A stretch of 64,000 bases of DNA from assembly GCA_016946835.1 (NCBI GenBank), contig JACVTC010000120.1, positions 518,500 through 582,499 of the forward strand. The letters are read 5' to 3'. This stretch comes from Neocallimastix lanati (nom. inval.). Taxonomy: Eukaryota > Neocallimastigomycota > Neocallimastigomycetes > Neocallimastigales > Neocallimastigaceae. The position numbers were made by a program, and so were the translations under genes. Each line of letters opens with the position of its first letter. Positions within the stretch are counted from its first letter, which is position 1. This document shows, in pieces, positions 56,805 to 64,000 of the stretch. The notes beneath the pieces are model-generated. The model saw only the letters and a list, made by a program, of their open reading frames with translations. It did not search any database and had not been told where the DNA came from.

Positions 56805-59800
56805 TCAAGCTTCTCTGTAAGCGGAGTTAAACTTTACTAAATTTTTAAAGTGAACATTCCTATCGAGTTGCTTTCCAGTCTTCTGATCGATTAGGGTTGC
56901 CGTGTTGAATTGAATTTTTAAAATTTTAAATGGTCCATTGTAATATGGTTCTAGCTTAGTGCGGCTAAAGTTTCTAACAAGAACAAGATCACCAGCCTTT
57001 AATTCTTTTCCTTTTTTCATACTTATTTGTTCTTCTCGTCTTGTTGCCCAATACTTGTTAGCATTCTTCACATTTTCGCATGCTTCTCTAGTCCATTGAT
57101 AATGACGAACAAATTTTTCCATTAAAATTTCATCATACGATTTACCTGCATTTTCAATTGTTCTTATGGCTATATCATAAGGCTGTTGGTCTTCTCTTCC
57201 ATATACTAATTCAAAACTAGAATGTCCGGTAGCTGTGTTTTTGGTAGTTCGAAGTGCCCATAAAGCAGAAGGTAAAACTTCATCCCAATCTTGATTTTTC
57301 CTTCCTAATAAACGAAGTAATTTTCCAATTTCTTTATTTCGATTTTCAGTAAGGCCATTTGATTCAGGGTGGTAAGTAGCTACAAATTTAACATATACAT
57401 CATAAAGATCAAGAAAGATTTTAGTCATATCAGAAGTGAATTGGACTCCATTATCAGTAGTAATAACTTGAGGGACACCATGTCTTGCAAAAACGTTTAT
57501 TAAAAATTTAATTATATCAGAGGAAGTTATGTTTTCAGTGGGTTCGGCTTCAACCCATTTGGTAAAGTAATCAACAGTTACTATAATATATTGATTATTA
57601 TTTCTTGTTTTTGGTAACGGTCCTATAATATCTAATCCTAAATGCACAAAGGGACCCTCCACTTTAGTTGGATGGTTTTCGGTTGGTTCTGGATATGGTT
57701 GAGGACGATTTAACTGGCATTTTTCACAATTACTAACAATTCTTTTGATATCTTTAATCATATGATTCCAATAAAAGTTTTTCTTAAGTCTTTGATATGT
57801 TTTGTAATATCCTTCGTGGCCAATATTATGAGCTTCTAAAATTAATTTAAACCTTTCATTTTCGTCCGTTATTAATTTTCTATAATTTCCATTGTCGATA
57901 AAGTAATCTTCACCATCAATAACAGTAAACTTTTCATTAATAAATTCCTTTATAACTTTAGATAATAATTCTTCATTATTTCCATTAGTAATTTTTGTTA
58001 ATAATATCTTTCTCTCTTCCTTACTTTTCATTCTTGAAAGAGCATCAGCTAACACATTCTTTTTGCCTGATTCATATTTTATATTAATTCCAAGCATACT
58101 AGCGGTTAGACACCATCTTGTTTGCCTTGCATTCAAAGGTTCTTTATTCTTAAATAAACCAACTAATGGTTTATGATCTGTGTAAATAGTTGTAGGTAGT
58201 GGATTTCCTTCAATATAAGATTTAAATTTAGTCATACAGTAAAACAAAGCGGTTCCTTCCAAATCGGTAATACCATAATTCTTTTCAGCTTTCTTTAAAC
58301 TTCTACTTATAAAGTGTATTGGATGCTCCTTACCGGTTTCTTCTTCTTTTTGTAAAAGAACTCCACCAATTCCATTATACGAAGCATCAGTTCTAATGAT
58401 AAAAGGTTTGTCAAATGACGGAAATTTTAGAATAGGCGCATTGATTAATTTTTCTTTTAGGAGTTCAAAGCTTTCTTGTTGTTCTTTATTCCATTCATAT
58501 TTAGTATTCTTTTTCAATAATTTACATAAAGGTGAGGTAATTTGAGCATATTTAGGGATAAAGTCACGATAATACCCTATTGCTCCTAGAAATGATCTTA
58601 ATTCATGAATTGATGAAGGGGCTTCCCACTTCTTAATAGCTGTTATTTTACTTTCCATGGGACTTAATCCTTTAGTAGTAAGTTTGTGACCTAATACATC
58701 AACTTCAGTTTGAAGAAAATGGCACTTTTCAATATTAATTTTTAACTTGTTTTCTTTAAATACTTCTAATACTTGTTTAATATGAATTAAATGTTCTTCG
58801 ATACTTTTTGAATAGATCAAAACATCATCAATAAATACATAAACAAATTCACCAATAAAAGGGAATAAAATTTTATTCATTTCTCTTTGGAAGGTTGAGG
58901 GAGCTCCAGTAAGTCCAAAAGGCATAACCTTAAATTGATAATTTCCAAACTTAGTAGTGAAAGTGGTTACTTCAACGCTTTCTTCATCCATTAAGATTTG
59001 GTGAAAACCAGAAAATAAATCAAGAGTTGTAAATATTTTAGCTCCTCCGAGACTATCAAAAATTTCATCTATATATGGAACTGAATAAGAATCTTTTTCT
59101 GTCATATCATTGACTTTTCGGTAGTCAATGCACAAGCGCCACTTTCCATTGTGTTTTAGAATAAGTACTACTGGAGATGACCATTCTGAACAGGATGGTT
59201 CTATCAATCCTTTCTTAATAAGTTTTGTAAGTTCTTCTTTTAAGATATCTGATTTTAATTTAGTTAACCTATAACTTCTTAATTTTACTGGCTTTGAATT
59301 TGCTTTCAAACGGATCTTATGTGGTGAAAGTTTAGAAGGAGTTAGTTCTTCTGTTGAAGTGGCAACTATGTCAATCATTTCTTTGAGAATTTTAATAATT
59401 TGTTCTTTATAATCTTTATTTAAGGTACTTAAAAATTCATCACTCTCAATAAATTCCATTGGAGTTAATTCCTTTATAATTTCCTTTTCATTATTCGTTT
59501 CTTTAACTTTTCTAATAGTGCAAATTATACTTTCTTCATCATAATATTGATTATTTATTTTAGCTATTTCTTCGTATTCACTTTCTGACAAAAGTTTACA
59601 TAAACTGTTTAAGGTCGGATGAATAAATAAACAATGATCGATTTGAGTTTTAAAGTTTATTAACATATCATAAAATGAGTCTTCTTTCTCAATAATTCTA
59701 AAGTCCGCATTAAATTCATAATTATTAATTTTTACTGGTAATTGAACAATAATTCCTTCCGAGTATTCTTCATCTTGTGTTGCTAGTTGGATTCTTCCAC

Positions 59801-60620
59801 GACTTTTTCCAACTGTTTCATATTCACCAGGTAATTTATCAAAATACTGCTTAGTAACGATGCTTAGGTTACTACAAGAATCAATTAAAAGTTTTCCTAG
59901 TACTCCGTCAACACTTGCATCAACCATTGCTAAGTCTTCTTCGGCTACTTCATTACTTTTACTTATGTAGCTATGATCATAGTTATTCACTAATAAAGTT
60001 CGTGCTATTACATTGTCTACAGTTCCAATTATTTTAGATTTTTCTAACTTTAAACCTTGAGTTAATTGTGAACGAATTTTCGGACATGCATTCAAGAGTT
60101 GACCTATCGTAATACTGGATTTAAGATTATTTAAATCATCCATAATATTGTAAGGTTCTTTATTATTCATCATTTTGATATTCCTTTTTACTAACTGAGT
60201 ATTTTCATTATTAGTTTCTTTAGTTTTTGTTGAAATTAATTTTTCCAAAGTATTAGTTTTATTTTGTTGATTATCTTTATTCATTTCTATATCTTCTATT
60301 TCATTATCGATTACAAGTATATCTTCAGATTCAACTTTTTTCTTTCCTTTTGATGAATAATTGTTGTTTTCTTCTTTACTTTCTCTTACTCTTGTTATAT
60401 TTCTTAATTCCTTTTCTTTTTGTTTTTCTTTGTTAATATTTGGTTGAGTTAAAATTGAAGGAAGTATTTGATTTTTATAAACTTTATTTGGTTTATTATG
60501 TAGCTCATTTTCTTTCTTCTTTCTTAAAGCAGGAGTTGCGAAAGGACGTGGATTATCTTTTAAACTTTTATGTACTTTCTTGGAATTATTTTCTTCCTTT
60601 TCGCTGTTATTATCATTCAT
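56805..60620 (-). CDS. pol: Element K Pol polyprotein: protease, RT, RNase H, integrase
   Basis: 1271 codons from ATG 60620, although the frame is open upstream to the slip site at 60809-60815, so it is probably made as Gag-Pol. Residues 1-200 are a charged linker. The protease active site LLIDSCSNLSIV has its Asp at 247 and Cys where Gly is usual. RT spans about 430-690 (RSYRLTKLK, WSSPVVLILKHNGKWRLCID, TTLDLFSGFHQI, MPFGLTGAPSTFQ), with catalytic FIDD at 596-599. RNase H begins at TDASYNGIGGVLLQ (Asp 745) and includes TDHKPLVGLF. The integrase has HNIGHEGYYKTY / CEKC zinc ligands at about 925-965 and a perfect D-D-35-E set: D997 (GLDIIGPLP), D1056 (TTDNGVQF), E1092 (SNGLTEN). The GPF motif (YNGPFKILKI) follows and there is no chromodomain. 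It copies element RNA into DNA and inserts it. Confidence 0.97.
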   Translation of the reverse strand: MNDNNSEKEENNSKKVHKSLKDNPRPFATPALRKKKENELHNKPNKVYKNQILPSILTQPNINKEKQKEKELRNITRVRESKEENNNYSSKGKKKVESEDILVIDNEIEDIEMNKDNQQNKTNTLEKLISTKTKETNNENTQLVKRNIKMMNNKEPYNIMDDLNNLKSSITIGQLLNACPKIRSQLTQGLKLEKSKIIGTVDNVIARTLLVNNYDHSYISKSNEVAEEDLAMVDASVDGVLGKLLIDSCSNLSIVTKQYFDKLPGEYETVGKSRGRIQLATQDEEYSEGIIVQLPVKINNYEFNADFRIIEKEDSFYDMLINFKTQIDHCLFIHPTLNSLCKLLSESEYEEIAKINNQYYDEESIICTIRKVKETNNEKEIIKELTPMEFIESDEFLSTLNKDYKEQIIKILKEMIDIVATSTEELTPSKLSPHKIRLKANSKPVKLRSYRLTKLKSDILKEELTKLIKKGLIEPSCSEWSSPVVLILKHNGKWRLCIDYRKVNDMTEKDSYSVPYIDEIFDSLGGAKIFTTLDLFSGFHQILMDEESVEVTTFTTKFGNYQFKVMPFGLTGAPSTFQREMNKILFPFIGEFVYVFIDDVLIYSKSIEEHLIHIKQVLEVFKENKLKINIEKCHFLQTEVDVLGHKLTTKGLSPMESKITAIKKWEAPSSIHELRSFLGAIGYYRDFIPKYAQITSPLCKLLKKNTKYEWNKEQQESFELLKEKLINAPILKFPSFDKPFIIRTDASYNGIGGVLLQKEEETGKEHPIHFISRSLKKAEKNYGITDLEGTALFYCMTKFKSYIEGNPLPTTIYTDHKPLVGLFKNKEPLNARQTRWCLTASMLGINIKYESGKKNVLADALSRMKSKEERKILLTKITNGNNEELLSKVIKEFINEKFTVIDGEDYFIDNGNYRKLITDENERFKLILEAHNIGHEGYYKTYQRLKKNFYWNHMIKDIKRIVSNCEKCQLNRPQPYPEPTENHPTKVEGPFVHLGLDIIGPLPKTRNNNQYIIVTVDYFTKWVEAEPTENITSSDIIKFLINVFARHGVPQVITTDNGVQFTSDMTKIFLDLYDVYVKFVATYHPESNGLTENRNKEIGKLLRLLGRKNQDWDEVLPSALWALRTTKNTATGHSSFELVYGREDQQPYDIAIRTIENAGKSYDEILMEKFVRHYQWTREACENVKNANKYWATRREEQISMKKGKELKAGDLVLVRNFSRTKLEPYYNGPFKILKIQFNTATLIDQKTGKQLDRNVHFKNLVKFNSAYREA

Positions 60621-60781
60621 TTTTCTTTTTATAGCATTTATAATGATATTATCCTCACTTTCAGTTGTGTCACTAAAATCAGATTCTTCAGATTCTTTAT
60701 TAAAGGAATTATTATCAATTGGGGTATTCTTGGTAAAAGTATTATTTTGTAAATTATTTAATGAAGCTATTGTTTTGTCAT

Positions 60782-60815
60782 TGGGAGTGCTTCTGCTCCC
60801 ATTTAGAAGTTTAAA
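60782..60815 (-). promoter_or_regulatory. -1 ribosomal frameshift signal, gag-pol of element K
   Basis: Minus strand: slip heptamer T TTA AAC (60815-60809) in the gag frame, TTC then stop TAA (60805-60803), 7-nt spacer, then stem TGGGAG / CTCCCA (60801-60796 with 60787-60782) with an 8-nt loop. The pol frame is -1 and open through the whole region. Confidence 0.88.
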
Positions 60816-61713
60816 GACTTTTTGGAATATATTTCTTTTTTATTTTTTTCCATAATCTTATTTAATTGAGGGCAATAGTATGAGTAATGACCTTCTTCCT
60901 TACAGAAGAAGCAAGTTTTAACAGATAAATTTCTCATTTTCTGGGTTGATTCTTCTATAATATCTTGAGGTTTCAGTTTATTATTTGTTTGACTTGTTTG
61001 GAAAGTTTCGTTTCTTCTTTTAGGATAAAGTCTTGAAGTAGTACTGTTTTGATTATTTTGATTATGCTGGGAATTATTAACATTATAGGTATTAATATTA
61101 TTGTTCCTTACAGAAAGTCTATCTACTTTCTCGGCAATTTTGAAAGCTTTCTCCATACTTATATCATCTTTAAGGGATAATTTCTTCCAGGCTTCATAAT
61201 TATTTTGAATAGAATCAATATAATCTAGTACACCGATGCGCTTTCTTCTCTTTTTATCAAGTTTAGTGTACAAAGTTCTATATCTTACATTAAAGTCCTT
61301 AATCTTTTCGTTTCTTTTAATTCGCATTGCACGAAGTTCTTTAAGAAGTAAATTTTGGTCTTCTTTAATACCGTAAAAATTTTCAAGACTTGAAATAATT
61401 TTTCCAAGAGAAGGAAATTTAATATCATCATCAACATTTCTTCTTCATCATGTTCTTCTTCTTCATCTGATGAATCATCACTTTCATCATCACTATCTTC
61501 TCCCAAATCTTCAATAACGCGTTGTACTTCACCAGAGCTGGTAAGTAAACAAGCATTAAATATTGTTTCTGGATCTGTGATACCTTGTATCTTGATCCAA
61601 AGTTTCAATTCAGTAGCCCAGGACTTAATATCTAAATTGTCCTTGCTAAGTTTCACAATATCTCTTAATTCTTTTTTCAATTCTTTAAAGCTCAAAGTTG
61701 TTTCCTTGGACAT
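60803..61713 (-). pseudogene. gag: Element K Gag with a one-base frame break
   Basis: Starts at ATG 61713 (MSKETTLSFKELKKELRD), chosen over an in-frame ATG at 61779 because the latter adds only hydrophobic AT-rich codons. A capsid-like helical part and an acidic tract (DDESDDSSDEEEEHDEEE) lead to a frame change near 61437-61440, where one A seems missing from an A-run. The homologous continuation (DDDIKFPSLGKIISSLENFY) is in the other frame and runs to TAA 60803. The nucleocapsid knuckle CFFCKEEGHYSYYC lies at about 60918-60877. With near-identical LTRs, a very recent mutation or a homopolymer sequencing error is equally possible. Confidence 0.85.
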
Positions 61714-61885
61714 TTTGTTTAAATATTTCTTGTTGTATATTAATGAGGTGATTAAATAAGAATAAATTTGGAAATACAACTTTAAAAATATAATTTAATA
61801 GGTAATTTAATATCGAATCAATTTTTAAAACAATATATTTTAGTAACTTTTTGAAAATAATAATTTTATTTGCTTTCTTTAGTAG
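61714..61885 (-). other. Proximal leader of element K
   Basis: AT-rich leader between the tandem repeats and gag. In-frame or short upstream AUGs exist, but no conserved peptide was seen. Confidence 0.4.
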
Positions 61886-62165
61886 ATATAAGCTCGAAAT
61901 CCTTATCGACAACTTAGTAGAAATTATAAAGCACGAGGTTCTTTTCGACTACTTTATTAAGAATAATTTTTAAGTTCGAAATCTTTATCGACAACTCAAT
62001 AGAATAATTTTTAAGTTCGAAATCTTTATCGACAACTCAATGGAATAATTTTAAGTTCGAAATCTTTATCGACAACTTAATAGAATAATTTTAAGTTCGA
62101 AATCTTTATCGACAACTTAATAGAATATTTTTCAAGCTCGAAATCTTTATCGACCACTTGAATTT
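61886..62165 (-). repeat. Tandem leader repeats of element K, about seven units of 38-42 bp
   Basis: Each unit contains (plus strand) AAGTTCGAAATCTTTATCGA followed by CAACTxAATAGAATAATTT. The second unit (about 61930-61970) is the most divergent. They lie in the transcribed leader upstream of gag; each has two TCGA cores. Candidate RNA packaging or protein-binding array; no open frame. Confidence 0.85.
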
Positions 62166-62329
62166 TGTAATTTAGTATATTTGTAGTAATAAATTTAGAA
62201 GCAAAGTTTTATTTATTATTTTCACCTTTCAAAAATTTTTCTTTTTAAACGATAAATATTGTATTGTTATAGCTAATAAAATTATTAATTAATTATAATT
62301 ATTAAATACAAAAAAAAATAATCTTTATT

Positions 62330-62500
62330 GTCGTACAATCTGATAGTACACACTGTCTGACGTGCAGCTTACCTAATGGTGTCATGCCACGCGTGTGCCA
62401 CGATTACTATATTCAATATAAAATATAGCAGTTCAGAGCCCACTAGCCCAATTACTATGTAGGATAAACTTAATCCGATAATCTATGTACGGAATAAAAA
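62330..62500 (-). ncRNA. GC-richer leader block conserved between elements K and G
   Basis: Shares in order TAGTAxAC, CAGCTTRCC, GTCATG...CGTxxxCCAxxGATT, AGTTCAGAGC (62430-62439) and a GATAAACT-like element with 52500-52660 in element G, although the surrounding leader has diverged. A conserved structured RNA domain is likely; its role (packaging, dimerisation, translation or splicing) is not determined. Confidence 0.55.
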
Positions 62501-62742
62501 AAAATTTTAAAAGTATTCAATAATATTTTTATTAACTAATAAAAATTAACTAAAAACACAATATTTTCAAAGTAAATTAAGATTCTTTTACAGGAATTAT
62601 TAAACAAATAAAGTATCAGTAATAAAAAAAAAAATAAAAAAAATTTAAATGGCGAAGTTAGCCAAAGTCTGATACTTTATATAATAAAGTGCCTTATAAC
62701 TAGCACAAAGAAAAGTAAAAAAAATTATATAAAAAAAACAAT

Positions 62743-62970
62743 CTTACGCCTTCGGTGACGTAAGCTCCTTATTCGCCAGTGCTTGGAAAGTACCCGCACC
62801 TTCGTGTGTTGAAACGTTGAAGGTTGAACTATTATTACCGGGTCGGTAACCAAATACCTTCGTCTACTTTCCAATTAATCTCCAAATTAACTACTATTCA
62901 ATAACCTACTATGAATAGAGTTAATTTGTTGCTATCTGAGAATACACTGTGTATGAGCTCTATCCGCTCC
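62743..62970 (-). ncRNA. Structured leader next to the primer-binding site of K
   Basis: Several strong hairpins: CTTACG...CGTAAG (62743-62764), TTACCG-GGT-CGGTAA (62836-62850), and AATTAACT/CTATTCA with TGAATAG/AGTTAATT (62884-62925, one bulge). This GC-rich island near the 5' LTR is typical of retroelement dimerisation or packaging regions; no homologous protein frame was seen. Confidence 0.55.
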
Positions 62971-63161
62971 TTGTTATAATTTTACAAAATTTGTTTTTTT
63001 AGAATCTTAATTTTACTTATTTAAAAAAATTTTTTTTATATATATATATCAAACAAGCGCCATGGGTTAATCAAAGGATTAACGACTTACTTGTTTATCA
63101 ATATAAAATAAAAAAAAAATTAAAAAAAAATCTATGTTATTTACTATTATTTCTATTTAAT

Positions 63162-63179
63162 TCCCCGATATCTCCACCA
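63162..63179 (-). other. Primer-binding site of element K
   Basis: Minus strand TGGTGGAGATATCGGGGA, 6 nt after the end of the 5' LTR; complementary to a tRNA ending TCTCCACCA. One mismatch from the C element site. Confidence 0.8.
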
Positions 63180-63185
63180 TATAAA

Positions 63186-63486
63186 TGTTAAGGTTTTAGA
63201 GAATTAAATAAAAATAAAGTAAGGAAACACAAATTTTATTTATTTATTTATTATTTTTATTTATAAATTTATTTGATTTTATTTGATGATATTTAAAAAT
63301 TAGTAGCAAAATTTACAACTATTTATACTTTTTTTCAAGGCATAAAAGTTGTTCTTTGCCACTAAATTACATTTTATTTATTTTTTTTTTTTTAAAAACT
63401 ATTAAATTTAAATTGATTGTTATAATTAATTATATAAAATTTAATTATAACAATATAAATAAAATACATTTATAATATTAATAAAA

Positions 63487-63537
<51 letters not shown>

Positions 63538-64000
63538 TTATTTATTTAAAAATATCTAAAATATTACTAATAAGAATTTATTTAATTGGCTATAATTTTT
63601 ATTACAATCTGTTAAAATATTCAAATAAAAATAAAAATACTATTCTAATATAAAGGTTTTTAATAAAATAAAATATTTTTCAATATAAAATAAAACATTT
63701 CGATATAAAATTTTATAATAAAAAGTTAAAATATAATATATAAATTTTTAATTATCAATATATAAAAATATTATTAATATAAATTTTCATTATTAATATA
63801 AAAAAAATAAGATTTATTATTAATATTGCTAATATAAGTTTTAAATATATAAAAATATTACTATTAATATAAGATTTAATATAAAAATATAAAGTTTAAT
63901 ATAATTTTTGATTTAATTTTTGATCTTTGGATTTAAAAATTTATTAAAGTACAAAAATAATAATGTACACATAATGTATTAGAAATAAATCGTAGATTTA
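63186..64000 (-). mobile_element. LTR-K2 (5' LTR of element K), cut by the window edge
   Basis: Matches LTR-K1 except for one extra T at two T-runs (near 63355 and 63392); about 33 bp are missing at the right edge. Confidence 0.95.
63319..63327 (-). promoter_or_regulatory. TATA box of the element K 5' LTR
   Basis: The minus strand reads TATAAATAG, conserved in K1 and in the older K3. It would drive transcription of the genomic RNA leftwards. Confidence 0.55.

Larger units (their letters stand above)
55941..64000 (-). mobile_element. Element K: young, nearly intact Ty3/Gypsy retrotransposon
   Basis: Complete except for about 33 bp of its 5' LTR cut by the window edge. Order on the minus strand: LTR, primer-binding site, structured leader, gag, -1 frameshift signal, pol (protease-RT-RNase H-integrase), polypurine tract, LTR. 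Over about 813 shared bp the LTRs differ only by two single-T indels, so insertion was very recent. Left flank AGAA. It is the best candidate for an active element and for a source of enzymes for G and M. Confidence 0.96.

Noticed and set aside
60440-60855. Plus-strand hydrophobic frames opposite the gag-pol junction of K
   Set aside because: Antisense of Lys/Asn/Glu-rich linker codons; no independent evidence.
61437-61440. Programmed frameshift within gag of K
   Set aside because: No slip heptamer or downstream structure; it lies in the middle of Gag, so a one-base deletion or sequencing error is simpler.
61886-62165. CRISPR-like array
   Set aside because: Units are contiguous tandem repeats without unique spacers, in a eukaryotic retrotransposon leader.
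1-64000. tRNA, rRNA and spliceosomal RNA genes
   Set aside because: None recognised; tRNA-like 3' ends near 23882, 53296 and 63162 are primer-binding sites of retroelements, not tRNA genes.

Overview
The window is eukaryotic, extremely AT-rich by eye (well over 80 percent A+T outside coding remnants) and consists almost wholly of LTR retrotransposons in every state of decay. Two ankyrin-repeat pseudogenes with GNENLVKYLVE-type units, Asn-rich proteins, microsatellite-like spacers and Ty3/Gypsy, Ty1/Copia and LINE remnants all fit an anaerobic gut fungus (Neocallimastigomycota). This assignment is an inference; no rRNA or tRNA gene was found to settle it. No clear single-copy host metabolic gene was recognised.

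Left third (1-23.9 kb): a Gag fragment, two degenerate Ty3/Gypsy pol copies (1.9-3.8 kb + strand; 3.8-4.8 kb - strand, a second Tf1/Sushi-like lineage), a nearly complete but frameshifted Ty1/Copia element (5.8-10.4 kb, +), a LINE reverse-transcriptase scrap (11.7 kb), an old solo LTR, a long (AAAAT)n array, one hypothetical Lys/Asn-rich protein with internal repeats (14.5-15.9 kb, -), ankyrin remnants, an Asn-rich open frame, and a fold-back element (20.65-21.27 kb).

Right two thirds (22.5-64 kb): LTRs and whole Ty3/Gypsy elements stacked end to end. Letter names are mine. Set 1 LTRs (C, M, K, F, N, D, O, P, Q, S, G, H) have TGRTA...TAYCA-like ends and 4-bp target duplications. Set 2 LTRs (A, B, E, R) begin TGTAAG and make 5-bp duplications. 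From 33.59 to 55.94 kb almost every base is LTR or element, and neighbours are separated only by CGAA, GAAC or AGAA. Each insertion fell exactly on the border of an existing LTR. Set 2 LTRs sit on the same borders (TSDs TACGA, ACGAA, CAGAA twice, CAACA twice, and TAGCA/CAGCA).

Three Ty3/Gypsy elements on the minus strand retain coding capacity. K (55.94 kb to beyond the right edge) has LTRs differing by two single-T indels and an intact 1271-residue Pol. G (48.4-54.36 kb) has intact Gag and protease but lacks RT and most of integrase. M (25.54-30.1 kb) has lost RT-RNase H. In all three, gag and pol are joined by the same -1 frameshift design: a U UUA AAY slip site, a gag stop 2-4 nt downstream, then a hairpin with an 8-nt loop. 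K and G also share a relatively GC-rich structured leader upstream of gag. Element K could in principle supply the RT that G and M lack.
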